Positions 1-12,015 of a stretch of DNA of 64,000 bases are shown here, piece after piece (position 1 is the first letter of the stretch; every line of letters starts with the position of its first letter). The position numbers and the translations under genes were made by a program. The DNA comes from Cycas panzhihuaensis (taxonomy: Eukaryota > Cycadophyta). Below the pieces are notes generated by a model. It saw only the letters and a program-made list of their open reading frames with translations. It had not been told where the DNA came from and did no database searches. The stretch covers positions 71,431,741 to 71,495,740 of the forward strand of contig CM041465.1 in the NCBI GenBank assembly GCA_023213395.1. The letters run 5' to 3'.

Positions 1-1310
1 CAGGATAAGTGTACCTGATACATCCCAACTAGATGATAAACTACAACATGAAAATCATAATATAGAATGATGGGTCCAAGGTAAAATTCAGAGATGTTAT
101 ATAGAGCTCCTATAATAGCAAAATACTTAACTTTATTATTAGTTGCCCTAGGTATAAATGATCTAGTAGAAAGGAGAGGATTTTCTAGTTAGTCATAAAT
201 CACCTAAGTAGAAGTAGAAGGTCTAGGGTTATCTCTACTACCTCCATTAGTGAATATAATCAATGCCATTGGAAAATAGAACCAATATTTGGAGGCAATA
301 TGATCAATAAAGAAAGGTGCAGGAATCAACCAATACGGAGATGGTAATGAATGGAATTAATTATAATTGTGATGAAGAAAAAGAAAAATCATAATTAGGA
401 TGATCATGATTAATACTAGTAAAAGTGTCAAGTAGGGTTCAATCATATCTAAGGCCATGATGGACCCAAGCAACTAGACCTGAAAATGTTAATGAATCAT
501 CTAAATAAACCTAACCTATAGATAAATAAGTGGGGATAAAGCCATCATGTGACTTACCCCAGATTATAAAAGGATGATAACAATTTACTTTCTTCTTCTT
601 CTTCTTCTTCTTTTCTACTTTTCTTTCACTTCTCTTTCTTCTTCTTTTTTTGGTTTTTTTTTTGGTCACTTTTTTTACAAGGAGTCATAATCATCCAATC
701 ATGAAATTATTTTACTCATCACAACAAGGATTTGTCCTTTTTAATAGAATCTAAGATGAAAGAGACCAATCTCTTTAAGGATTGACTTGCAGGAAAAGAA
801 AGGAAATCAAAATCATAGTGTCTCCAAATGTAAAGAGAAGGTAGCAGAATGAGTATCCATTTCAAAAGATAAATAGAGTGAACCAAGGATAATAAAACCA
901 ATCAAAAGAAAATAATAGGTGATATATAACCAAGAAGGAATCCTAAAGATGTAGGACTGACAAGTGAAAGTTTGATCCTAATAAAGTATTTGAAGCTAAT
1001 AGAAATGTTTCTCTTTCAAGGATAAAAATAAGTGATAAAGTTGGAGGCCCAAATTCTCTCTTGAGTATAGAATTCAAAAGAGAAAAAGACCAAAACCTCA
1101 TAGTAAAGCACTCACAATCAACATAAATACGAGAAGGAGTAAGAGACTTATATGATCATGAGTAAGACCTTTGATGAAACCAAAGAGTAGCTCAAAAGTA
1201 GACAAGAAAAGATTAAAGAAAGAAATTACCCATACTTTTAGCTCATTAGGTAAGAAGAAAGAATCAGAGCCATAGTTTATCCTCATTATAGAGGTAACAA
1301 TGAGTACTAC
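1..1310 (-). other. 3' non-coding tail of element A
   Basis: No coding sequence recognised. Blocks match element B: the stretch around 110-290 (CTCCTATAAT, then ATTAGTTGCCCTAGGTA) has its counterpart at about 14920-15060, and the ATGTGACTTACCCCAGATTA block near 547-567 matches 15361-15383. The shared order shows that this is part of the retrotransposon downstream of integrase and not unique host sequence. Short open frames here are not supported as genes. Confidence 0.6.
590..613. repeat. (CTT)n microsatellite
   Basis: About eight CTT units, followed by a long pyrimidine-rich stretch to about 670. It lies in the 3' tail of element A. The equivalent region of B (15420-15500) is also pyrimidine-rich. 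Confidence 0.9.
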
Positions 1311-1317
1311 TAGGCAT

Positions 1318-2400
1318 AAAACATTCTCAAGTATTGAGAATTGACATGCTTTTTAAATTCTAGATCCTCCATTGTTGAGAGTCGATAAGCCTTATTATTC
1401 AAATCTTCAATTACTAGAAAATGACTAGTCCATTTAAGGGAAAACTTACATTACTTTTCATGCAAATACTCTAATTTCAGCACTTTATCACTAATACTAA
1501 ACTTTCTGGGTCTAAGCTTCCTATCATGAGCAACCTAGACTCTAGCCTTAGATGCCATATTATTTTGTAAAGCTTGTAAATGAGTCTCATCTAAGTTTTC
1601 TAGCTCCAAGAGATGTGCTTCCCTTTGGAACTCTTCATTAGTAAATTCTTTTAATTAGACACATAAAGAGGGAATCTTAACCTCTAATGGGAGGATGATC
1701 TCGGCATCATAAATAAGAGAGAATGGTATCATTCATGTAGCATTCCTAATAGAGGTTCTATAAGCCCCATAATGATAGAAATAATTAAATATGCCAATCT
1801 CTATAAGACACTGCAATTGTCTTAGCTAAAATTTTAGCTAAGATTTTATTAAAAGGTTCAACTTGGCCATTTGCCTGAGGGTGATAAGGAGCTGACAGTC
1901 TACGTGTGATATGAAATTTGTTACATAGTTAATTGACATAGAGATTACAGAATGAAATTCCATTATCAGTAATAATAATGTTTGGTACCCCAAATCTATA
2001 AATGATATACTGAAAGATAAATATGACAATAATCTTTCCAGTAGTAGTGACTAATGGGATACCTTTACTCCATTTTGTAAAGTATTTAATTGCAGATATT
2101 ATGAACATATGCCTATTAAATGATGTTGGAAAGATTTGACTAATGAGATTGAAACCCTATTAGGAGAAAGGCTAAGATGAAATAATTGACTTTATTTCTT
2201 GTGTTGGCTTATGTATTAAGGTTATATAAAATTAACATTTCTGACATGTTTGCATATAAGAATGAGCATCTTTAAATAAGGTGGGCCAATAATAGCCCAT
2301 ACAAATAATGCATTGGGCTATCAATTGAACATAAGAATGTCCATCACATATCCCTTCATGGGATTCTATTAAGGCCATAAGTGTTTCATTAGAAGAAAGA
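1318..2400 (-). pseudogene. Element A integrase domain (degenerate)
   Basis: Retroviral-type integrase that would insert element DNA into the genome. On the minus strand a zinc-binding N-terminus is visible (SHEG, DGHSY, then CQKC, about 2380-2230). The catalytic core has IIITDNG with its Asp codon at 1965-1967 and YHPQANGQVEPFNK (about 1850) with the catalytic Glu. The domain ends with a C-terminal signature (NNKAYRLSTMEDLE, then VNSQYLRMFYA) near 1320. Unlike element B, the second Asp and the Glu are retained. Several stops and frameshifts still break the reading frame. Confidence 0.8.
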
Positions 2401-2599
2401 CATCTCAATAGGATTCTATCAAAGGAATGCTTATAAAGTATATTATTAAGTAAAAGATATTACCTAGCAATAACTTGAGTTCATATTCTCTTCTTTGATG
2501 TGGAAAGAGAAGGGAAGTATTGATTATAAAGGTATGAACTAATCTCTCCATACCATGAATCGTTAGAAGGGACAACCTCAATATGGAGGATATGTTCAT

Positions 2600-3050
2600 C
2601 TAGAAGAGAATCATCAATAGGTCATTTGGAAAGATTAGGAAGAGGAGCATCAATTATGATCTTTGGGATGATCATTCATTTCTTAAACTTTCTATTAACA
2701 ACTTATAAATCAAACTCTTAAAGCAAGAAAGACCACTTACCAAATCATCTAGTGATATTAGATTTGGCAAGTAAATATCTAATAGGATCTAACTGAATAA
2801 TGAGGTAAACCTTATTCCCAAGAAGATAGTGACATAACTTCTTACTAGTAAAAATTAAAGCAAGACACTCTTTTTTAGGAAGGGCATAATGAAATTTAGT
2901 AGCCACTAGGGACTTACTAATGAAATAAATAACTTGTTCTTTATCAAAGTCATCCTCTTACGCTAATATTCCTACTAATGATTCCTCTATAAAAGAAGTG
3001 TATAGAATGAAAGGTTTATTGAACCTCGTGGGAGTAAGCACATGTGTTGT
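2600..3050 (-). pseudogene. Element A RNase H domain (degenerate)
   Basis: RNase H-like segment directly after RT. Readable motifs on the minus strand include KSLVATKFHYALPKKECLAL, resembling the family's Y-x-x-x-E-K-x-x-x-A-L helix, and HYLLGNKVYLI, resembling the H-Y-hydrophobic strand that follows it. The domain would degrade the RNA strand of the RNA-DNA hybrid. Stops interrupt it near 2700-2760. The assignment rests on position between RT and integrase plus these motifs. Confidence 0.65.
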
Positions 3051-4150
3051 AACCAAGGTTTACTTCAACTTATCAAAGGACTCTTGAACTTGATGAGTCT
3101 ATCATATCTTAATATCCTTCTTCAAAATATTTATGATAGGCTTAGCATCTAAAGTAAAATTATCAATAAAATATCTTAAGAAACCAAGTCTACCTAGAAA
3201 ACATTTAATATACTTCTGACTCTTAAGAGGGGGCATATTAACAATTTCCCTTATCTTATCGAGATCAATTCTAATCCCATAGCGGGAAATGATATTTTCT
3301 AACATTTTCCCTGATGTCATAACAAAAATACATTTAGACAGATTAAGGCATAAGCACTATTTCTTATATTTTTTAAAGATTATTCTAAGGTCACACATAT
3401 GATTGTATCTTCTATGAGATAGAACAAGTATATCATCTAAGTAGACAACAATAATGTTACCAATTAAATCATAAAAAACATGTGCCATTTCTCTTTGATA
3501 AGTTGCATCAGCATTCTTCAATCCAAAAGGCATAACTTTATATATAAAAGTGCCCTAAGGAGTAGTGAAAATAGTCTTATGATAATCTTAAGGTGACATA
3601 CAATTTTGATTATAACATGAAAAGCCATCTATAAGAAACATCACCTCAAAACTGATGGTCTAGTCCCAAATCTAATCAAGAAAAGGGAGAGGAAAATTAT
3701 CTTTAGGGTACAGCTCATTAATATCTTAAAAATCAATGCAAATTTGAATTGAACCTTTTTTCTTTGTAATTAGAACTATATTAGAGACCTATTGAGAATA
3801 GTCAACACTCTCAATAATCTAGCTCCAAGTAACTTTTCTACTTCTTGTTTAATAACAAGAGAGACACATATATGAGTAGGGCATTACTTTTGCCATTTAG
3901 GTTTAACGCTAGGAGTTACCATGATATTATGCTCAATGACTTAAGGATCAAGGCCATGCATATCTTTATAATCCAATGTAAAGACCAAGTAGAATTCATG
4001 AAATAGATCCTTAAACTAAGCAATCTCTTGGGGAGTACAACTAGCTCCCAATTTGATAATCTTAGGAGTATCCCCCATCTCTAAGTCTATGTTAATAGTC
4101 TGCTCCATAAGTATTATATTTCCCTCTTCAAAATAAGGAGGGGCAATCTC
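3050..4150 (-). pseudogene. Element A reverse transcriptase domain (degenerate, YLDD intact)
   Basis: RT of a Ty3/gypsy polyprotein. The catalytic YLDD box is intact (codons at 3432-3443 inside IVVYLDDILVLS), preceded by VMPFGLKNADATYQ. The open stretch 3102-3320 encodes the RT-RNase H connection, with NMPPLKSQKYIKCFLGRLGF corresponding to the family's MPPP...FLGRL segment. Further upstream (about 3.9-4.0 kb) DYKDMHGLDP resembles the Tat-clade motif before the RT fingers. At least two frameshifts and several TAA/TAG codons make it inactive. Confidence 0.82.
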
Positions 4151-5290
4151 TATTAAGGAAACTACATTTTGAGGTTGAAAATAATCAATTAGTGGTAAAT
4201 TAGGCTATATTGATTTAGTAAAACCCAACTTATGATGTCCATTAGGAAAACTTGGAGATGAGCCTACTAAATACTCTAAAACCACTTCATCATTCTCAAA
4301 ATGATCAAGGTAGAAGAGATTGGTGAGGAGGAGATTTCTTGATAAATTAGTAGACAAAGAGAGAGGCCTAAAACATAGAGAAGAATCAACTAAATATTTA
4401 GAACAAGTAGGAACAAGCTTGATGATTGAAGAAACATAAGAAACTGGAACAGGCCTATTAATAAACTCCCAAGTTGAAGTAAATATTTGATAAAATTTTT
4501 AACAATACAAATGATATTCTAAGTTAGATAATGACATCAAGATAAGAGGGGATGGAGAAGAATCTATAAGAGGACAAAAATGAAAAGAAATAATGGATAC
4601 CAAGTTTACTTCCCATACTCTAGTGGGGCAATTTCGATTACTTCATAATGTATTAAGTGAACCAATACCCTTGCTACCTAATTCTAAGTCTAGATGTTAA
4701 TGCAATAACATCTTCTTCTCATGTATATTTAACCATGTAGTAAAAAGAGGGGATTGTGAGAAGATAGGTGAAGAATCAATATGTAAATCATGTATGACTA
4801 AAATTCGGTGAGTACTTGATGAAAGAATAATAATAGAAGGAACTAAAACAATGGCCCCTGAGGGCAAATATAAGACCTGTGAGAAATGATTCTGAATAGG
4901 AGGGAGAGTATTTGTATTAATTAGTCTACTCATAGGTGGTTCCCTATAAGGTATTATAGAATGTAAGGTTACTTCTTTATTAGGAAAGGAAGAGGAAACC
5001 AAAGATTGATCAGTCATATCTAAAGCACAAAGAATTGAGGAGGAATCTAATGAACAAGGAACAATCTTGACCAAATCCACATCCTTTACTTTTGGATGAG
5101 TAGAAGGAGCTTCAATGGTAAAGTATTAACCTAGAGCAAATGATTAAAAGAAGTACTCTGAAGAGTTCGATGATTCACCAAGTTCAGAAAGGGTCTTAAC
5201 AAATGGGACTGACTGTTTAATTGGTCTTGGATTTTGGTTCATAATTTTTAATTATCCCTCATGCATAAACCTAAGTTCACCAAAGAGAGA
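4150..5290 (-). pseudogene. Element A protease-RT linker region
   Basis: Polyprotein stretch between the protease and RT cores, of the length seen in Tat-type elements. The longest open piece is 4697-5080 (127 codons), Ser/Leu/Pro-rich with no recognised domain. It lies in the expected position and orientation, so I read it as a surviving piece of pol and not as a separate gene. The corresponding part of element B (about 18.9-20.1 kb) is broken more severely. Confidence 0.5.
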
Positions 5291-5700
5291 GGAATAAACT
5301 GCTAACATTTGAGTAATCCATAGCCTACCCAAAAGAATATTATACTCCAAATTAAGATCAATGATAGTTAGCTCAGTTAGGATCATCTTTTCTTTCAAAG
5401 TAAGAGGGAGAGTGACTTGACCCAGGGGCATCTTTTGATTCGTGTCATATCCCTAACAAATATACTCACATGGTTCAAAAACTAAAATCTCTAAATCCTT
5501 AACAAGGCAAAGATGAATTATATTAACAGATGATCCTTTATCAATAATAACACATTTAATATTGATATCATCATTTATAATCTCGATATAAAATGCAGGT
5601 ATATTATGTGGCATATGAGTAGAATGATTAGACAAGGTGGCTAGATTGAAAGAAAGTGTAGAATCAGATGATGAGACTACGATAAGAACTCCCAATACAT
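5290..5700 (-). pseudogene. Element A aspartic protease domain
   Basis: Retropepsin-like domain. The open stretch 5453-5695 contains CVIIDKGSSVNIIHL, matching the D-x-G-S-S active-site loop. After a stop at 5453 the frame resumes with YNILLGRLWI near 5330, matching the hydrophobic I-x-G-R/K-x-W segment that closes the fold. The residue after the catalytic Asp is Lys, and Glu in element B, where Thr or Ser is usual. Either the lineage differs here or both copies are mutated. Confidence 0.72.
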
Positions 5701-5999
5701 CAAATAAAAGCTAACATTACTCGAGCTAACACTTCAACAAATTAATAACTAAAATACCTACTACAATGGTCTTTAACTTATCAACCAAAGAGAATGATTC
5801 GTCTTTTATAATAGAGGGAATGGACCTAAACCTGATAGGACACAAAGGTATAAGAGGTAAAGAGTCTAGATTCCTTGCTATCAAATTATTGGATGATTTA
5901 AATAGACCTGAACTCTTTGTTATCTCTACCATATTTATTATTCTCTTGGTATCACCACCTTTGAGAGGTAGGTGAACTTAGTTACTAGTTCATTTTGTT

Positions 6000-8250
6000 G
6001 AAGGAATCAGAGGAGTGGTAGTCTTCTTCGATGAATTAAAACTTGAAGGCTCACCTTCATCATCTTAGACCTACTTTTCCTTACCTTTATCATCTTTATT
6101 TACTTTCTCATTATGTTGAGGCAAAGGATCTTTATGGATCATTTGATCTTGGGATGACTTGAAAGGGTGGTTTGATTGAACATTTGTATTTTAGGTAATA
6201 TTTTAAACCATATAGCACTCACTTCTATCATGAGAATTTATTTGATGATATAGGCACCATTTTGTCTTTCTAAAGGAAGGAGGGGGTGGAGGAGGAGCTT
6301 GTCTCTTCCTTCCTTTAATAAGATGGATTACTTTTGTGTCTTGAGGGGGCTGATTCTAAGAAGGACCATCAACATACAACTTAGTGTTGATCGCATACTC
6401 TAATAATCTGATTGAAAAAGTTAGGTGATCATAAGTAGGTTTGAGATGGGAAGCCCTTCTTGTTTAAATAGTTTCTTTAGAAGGAATAGGTTTCCCAACC
6501 TTCTTATTACCAACTTGAATTTTAAATGTTTCCAAAGCTAGACAATGATCAACAACTTCTTCATAAGTTTGAGGACCAAATTTAAGAACTTCAAGGTGTA
6601 CGTATGGCTTTAAAGCATTAGTAAATGATCGAATAGAAGACTAGAATCAAGAAGTGAGTGACAAGCATGTACTTGGTCTTGAAACCTTCTCACAAAGTCT
6701 GTAGAGGTCTCATCGTGATTTTGCTTGATGGCTAAAAGGGACTTGATGCCTAATTCAAAGGGTCTCACTACATCAAAATAGTTGTTAAAGAAATAAACTA
6801 ATTATTGGAATGAGAGGATAAAGCTGAAGAAAGTCTATAAAACTATTTCAAGGCATCATCTTGAAGTGATTTAGGGAATAAGCATATCATGACATAATTA
6901 TACAACATGAAATCTACACAAGCAAGTGTGAATACTTGTATATGGGAAGTAGGGTCATGAGAAGAGTCACCTAAAAATTTAGGCAACTTAGGAAGAAATG
7001 AAGGTGTAGGATACAAAAGGACTTTGCATGGAAAGGGGGATTTCATGTAATCAAGAAAAGGTCTCCTTAGCCTTAACGTAGTAGGACATTGAGGCAAGGA
7101 CGATGGATATGGAATATATGAAGGAACAAATTGTTATAGTTATTATTGGGGAATGATATAGGATTAAAAAGTAGTTGAAGGGTTAAACCAAGTTGTGGGG
7201 TTAACCATAGAGTTGGTTTGAGGGATGGGATATTGTGAAAGTATGGGATTGAATAAAGGAAAATGGGTCAATTATGAAGTGGGTCTAGGAATATATGATG
7301 AAGAACTAGGGTTGACAACTCCCAAGGTTTGAGACTGAGTAATTGAAGTATGAGGATGAATAGGATAAGTATAAGAAATGTGTTGAGAAGAAAGGGCCAC
7401 ATTAGATGCTCTAGGAGAAGGTTCATGAGGTCTAATCCCTTGTGATAAAACTATATGTAATGTGTAAAGTGGAAATTGAGTCATGGAGGAAACAAGATGA
7501 GAGGGGGTAACCCTAGTAGTATAGAAGAAAATAAGCCATAAGCTTGGTGAAGGTAAATCACTTAACTCGAAGTTGGAACATGGGAGGGATTAGGGTTACC
7601 ATGGGTAAGAATAGTAGTAGTACCCTCATGTATAGAAGGTATGGTAAGAGGAGAGTGAATCCAGACTTGTAACCTAGAAGGAGAGTAATGAGGCTATGAT
7701 TGAGTTGACTTATGATCTTCTATCTCCTCTAAAGGAGGAGAATAAGGTCTTGATGAAGGTCTTCATGAAGAAGGATGGGAAGGTATAGGAGATCAAATGA
7801 CATCAAAGGCAATTTAAGGCTCAAGTTGAATTGACTCATACTCCTTATATAGAGGATTAAATTGACAATGCTATGGTGAGGATACCATGGTATGAGTCTC
7901 TAAATAATATGGATCTTGATATCTAGACATATTAAGTGGAGTAGGAATCTTAGTAAGAACCAGATCAAGGTATAATGAATGTGCTTGACTAGGAGGTGGT
8001 TCTTCTTGTATAAAAGAAGGACCTACATAATAAGAATTACCATGATATTGAGAGGGTTCAAGATAACCTTACTCCACTGGGATGTCATATAACTAAGTCA
8101 AACCTTTGGGAAGATAAACATAAGTGCTATAAATACATTGTCCTGAAGATTCAACATAAGAGGATGAAACTTCTCGACCAAAATGTGAAGGTTGAGTTTA
8201 CAATTTAGGTAGGAGGTCTTGGATCCTCAAAGATCATCGAGGAGTAGGTG
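6000..8250 (-). pseudogene. Element A gag (capsid and nucleocapsid relic)
   Basis: Structural gag precursor. The minus strand begins (8250-7100) with a Pro/Ser/Tyr/Gln-rich N-terminus, partly open at 7272-7484. The retrotransposon gag core follows at 6843-7097: LPKLPKFLGDSSHDPTSHIQ then MICLFPKSLQDDALK, resembling the family's PKFxG...HI...FPxSLxxxA pattern. A knuckle-like WCLYHQINSHDRSECYMV lies at about 6215-6275, which would bind RNA. Stops and frameshifts separate the pieces. The 5766-5975 plus-strand open frame is a shadow of the gag-protease junction. Confidence 0.75.
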
Positions 8251-8290
8251 TTGTATTTTCCATAGCTTTAACAAGAGAACAAATAGTAAC

Positions 8291-8309
8291 TCCCTAGTAT
8301 AGTCGCTAG
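8291..8309 (-). promoter_or_regulatory. Primer-binding site of element A
   Basis: On the minus strand the sequence TAGCGACTATACTAGGGAG follows the LTR. It resembles the Arg-tRNA-type site (TGGCGACTC...GGGGA) used by Tat/Ogre elements. The same position in B (28896-28913) reads TGGTGACCATACTAGGGA. Two related degenerate copies next to the two LTRs support the call. Confidence 0.6.
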
Positions 8310-10750
8310 AAAGACGTTATATTTTGGGTAGACCTAGACTAGATATCTCTCAATCAATAAAATACTTTTTCTTTTGTTCAAATCAAGGCTAGGAGATATA
8401 AAGTCTAAGAGGACCTAAGTAACCACCTTTACCCAACTCCTAAGAAGGAGTTTTCACCTAATTGTGTCATTTAATGAAGATGTAACTGAATGTAACAATG
8501 AAAGGCTAGGATATATGGGGGTGATTGAATCCGCTAGCCTACACAACTAGGTGAAAGAGTTCTAAGTTTAGAGCTACTTTAACAATGTCTCTTGTGTCCT
8601 TCTTAGTGACTCCTTTCCTTTAATTCTTTCAACCTTTGGAGTTCTACTTGAATGAAGGGGTAGGGATAAGTGATAGAAAATGATTTGTTTCCTGTTCTTT
8701 TTTTTTTTTTTTTGTGATAAAAATAAAATACAAGACAATCAATAAGACTATAAAGTCAATCTACCTAATTTTCAAGACACGTGCAAGTAATCTAAATAGA
8801 CATATAATATGCTTTTTTTTTAAATTTATTTCTACTCCAAAAGATAAAACATGTTAAAATGAGCATAAGACTATTTCTTTTAAATGCAACATACACTTTA
8901 TCAAAGAAATAAAGGCACTAGTATGACATGTAACATAATATGCAACTATGCATATAAAATTTCAAGAAGTCTAATAACATGCAATGTTAATAAGAAGTTT
9001 TTTATCTTAAATGCATGTTATCTCTCTTTTGAAATAATGATTCTACAAGAAAAAGTAAAATTTTAAAGACTTTCTACTACTATTGTTGATAATTTCTTAG
9101 ACCAATAATAATGCATACAACCAATCATATTCAAATCACAATCCTTATACAAGTAACAAGTTAAACAATTTAGAGATTCTATCACAATTGGAGTGAAATG
9201 GGATTTAAAGGGATCCTTAAATCTTTAATGATATGAAAAATCACATATATATCATTCACTAATTCTAATTTCTTTTTTCTTTTTTTTTTTAAAGAAAAAG
9301 AGATGATATAAGTGAAATCAAGTGAGAGGAATATCTAAACTTCTTTCCTATACAAAACTCCTACCTTAGAATAGCTCTTTTCCTTTTATTTGATCAAGTT
9401 TATCCAAACTTTTCCTTTAAAACTGACAAAGGAAGAAAAACAAGAAGCACCATAAGCTAAATTACAACTATAAACAAACCAAAGAGATGATAAATTGCTT
9501 AGAACTTGGACTACTACAGAAGAATAGAAAGAGATAGCTATTTAGATAGTGAAGAGATGACCATGCTTCACACTAGTCTATCTCCTTTTTACCCCATAAA
9601 GGGCTGACGTTTTAACCAAAATTTCAAGCCAAAAATAAGTATGAGATTAGCACAAATACCAATAGGCAAGGAGAGCAAACTCTGAGTAAGAAATAATCTC
9701 CAACAAGTAGTGAGACCATAAAAACTTTAAATAGGAAAGATCTTACCAAGAATAAGAGGTTTTAAGGTTGAAAATCTTGAGACAAATCATGAAACTTGAA
9801 GAACAAACCATCAAAATTTAAACATCAGCAAAACAACAACTTGAAGCATAATAAAACTCTTCTTGACTTTACCCATTAACATCATCAAAGGTAGTTTTCC
9901 AAGTTACAGCAGTAGAAATCTTCAAAAGTCTCAAAAAATATTTAAGAAAGTCACTAAATCCTCTACTCTTAGCTCTCTGTCCTCCTTTCATAGATAACAA
10001 TAATATGAAGGTTTATTCTTGGCATGAAAAAGATATATTCGCATCAATTATGGGTGGCAACATGCAAAAATTTAGTACACTGATTGAGTTTTACATGCAT
10101 AGTAGTAAAAAACGTGATCGATCGTATTTTTCGTAGGCTAAAAACATAATTTTACTCTAAAAGCATAATTGGTCATATTTTGTTTAGCACAAAAAATGCA
10201 ACAAATCAGGAGGGGAAAAATGGCTCATTAAAAGTCAAAAAATTAATTTTTAATCATAAATTTAAGCATAAATGACTTTATTAATGAGGAAAGAAGCCTA
10301 ACATATGATAAAAATGATAAGCACAAGCCTAAAAATTGATTAAAAAATGACAAAGAAAGGTGAAATCAAGATAAATAGATGAAAATATAAAAGACAAAGA
10401 GAGTTTCAAAAGAGAGAATGGACTAAAATGATTGTGAAAGAAAAAATTTAGTGCCATAGGTATCATTCATCGATAGGTGATAACATAATCATACATCAAT
10501 CATTATTCCACATATATTAATAATCAAAATAAGATGACATTTCATCAAAATATGGCCTATCACATATAAAATAAGTCCAAATCAAACATCCTCATGTGAA
10601 TTATACAAGAAAGTAGTTAAAAATAATGAGAGGGCCAAGTTTTAATGAAATAATATGATAAATAGGATAGCCTTTATATATACTAAAGTCTATCAATAAT
10701 GATTAATAAAATACATCAAAATTCAACAAGGGCCTAATTTTGATAAAACA
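8310..10750 (-). repeat. Long LTR shared between elements A and B (about 2.44 kb)
   Basis: Non-coding, AT-rich block. Its left end abuts the PBS of A. On the minus strand its right end starts TGTTTTATCAAAATT directly after a purine run (10751-10762), which is how a 3' LTR begins. So it looks like the 5' LTR of A and the 3' LTR of B at once. Local similarity to B's other LTR is visible, for example CAACTCCTAAGAAGGAGT here (about 8435) against CAACTCGTATGAAGGAGT (about 29032), and a T-rich stretch ending TTTATTTGATCAAG (about 9390) against TTTATTTGATTAAAC (about 29642). No gene is seen; the 60-codon frame at 8884-9066 is not supported. Confidence 0.5.
8698..8713. repeat. poly-T tract
   Basis: Run of 16 T in the long LTR. 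Simple sequence with no further assignment. Confidence 0.9.
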
Positions 10751-10762
10751 TTTGCCCCCTTG
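10751..10762 (-). promoter_or_regulatory. Polypurine tract of element B
   Basis: The minus strand reads CAAGGGGGCAAA directly before TGTTTTATC, the inferred LTR start. It would prime plus-strand DNA synthesis. No second copy occurs in the window because A's 3' end lies outside it. Confidence 0.5.
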
Positions 10763-12000
10763 ACACTAAAGACCTCTACTTTAACCTAGAAGTAGGATGG
10801 TGAAATGTGGCAACACGAAGTTGAGGGTAAAGGGCGTCCTTAATATCATGAGGGAGGGACCTGAATGATAAGTCTATATATAACAAGGAAGTGAGAAAAC
10901 AATCCTAATTGACATGAAAATCTAATAAAACTATGTGAAAGTGCTCTTAAACTAGGTGTTAATCATACTAACTAACTCAACTAGTGATTGTATCGAAATG
11001 CCCATTAACCAGATGGGGCTTAAACAAGAGTTGTTATCATAGTTTACCTCATCAACACTACTTTAGAGGCAAGATCTCATGTAAGAGCATCATCAGATGA
11101 ACTATCATAGTTAAGGCTCACTAATAGGTGAATTTTTTGAGCTCAAGACTACTATAGTTTAGGCTCATTAGTAGACGATTTTCAAATCTTGACTACCATA
11201 GTTTTAACTCTTTAATAGATGTATTTTCAAAGTGAATAAATGAAGATTAAAATTCGTAGGTTGATAAATACTATTATTAGTAATCATATCTATGACTGGG
11301 AATAACAACTTGAAAAAGGATATCTCATTACGAAGTAAAAGAAATACATCTCATTATTGTGTAAATCACTAATAATGAGGATGAAGGTGAGGCTTATAGT
11401 AAACAGGATATCCCAAATCAAGCTCTATTTACCTAATAAAGTTGAATGGAATGAAGAAAACATTTAGGCCCTAGATGAAGGGAAGGCCTATTTTATATGG
11501 AAAAGATATAATTTATCATTCATTTTTATCATTGATAGTTAAGAAAAGAGGACCATCCAAAGTGAATTTATGATCATATAGAGTGATAGAGAAGCTTATT
11601 AAGGTAGATATCAATGTGAAGAGATCCATCCTAAGACCATATACCAGGAGCCTTAATATCGAATGAGTCTTGAATTAAAAAAAAAAAAAAGATATGGTTT
11701 CACATTGAAAAATATGACTTTATAGGTGAAAATTGTAGACAGTAAACTAAAAATATAAATTTTAGTCTAAAAACATGATTTTGTAGCCATAGGGACTTTT
11801 GAAATCATATTTTTAACTAGGAGATCATATTTTTAGAGTTAAAAGTTACATTTTTCACTATGAAGTTATGTTTTTAATAGATTTATAATTTTATAAAGAA
11901 AAACTTGAAAATTTAAAAATTGAACAAAGAATCTGACTTATTAAAATGACCTGTGATGTAGCCCATTAAGAGAATTGATATAAGGGATAATAAAGAATTA
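10763..12000. other. 3' non-coding region of element B
   Basis: AT-rich, no open frame of note. Around 11.0-11.2 kb the motif (C)TACTATAGTTTAGGCTCATTAGTAGACGA recurs three times in degenerate form (about 11104, 11149 and 11203), a short imperfect repeat. A poly-A run lies at about 11677-11690. I see no gene. Confidence 0.5.
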
Positions 12001-12015
12001 GCAATAAACACATTT

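Larger units (their letters stand above)
1..8309 (-). mobile_element. Tat-like Ty3/gypsy retrotransposon A (internal region, partial)
   Basis: Degenerate gypsy element read on the minus strand. From the PBS at 8291-8309 leftwards the order is gag, CCHC-like knuckle, aspartic protease, RT, RNase H, integrase, then a long non-coding tail that leaves the window at base 1. RNase H before integrase is the Ty3/gypsy order. The Arg-type PBS and a motif resembling the Tat RT leader (YKDMHGLDP near 3.95 kb) point to the Tat clade. Positions 1-8309 align collinearly with about 14.8-28.9 kb of element B once B's 5.8-kb insertion is removed. Frames are broken by many stops, so this is a relic. Confidence 0.85.
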
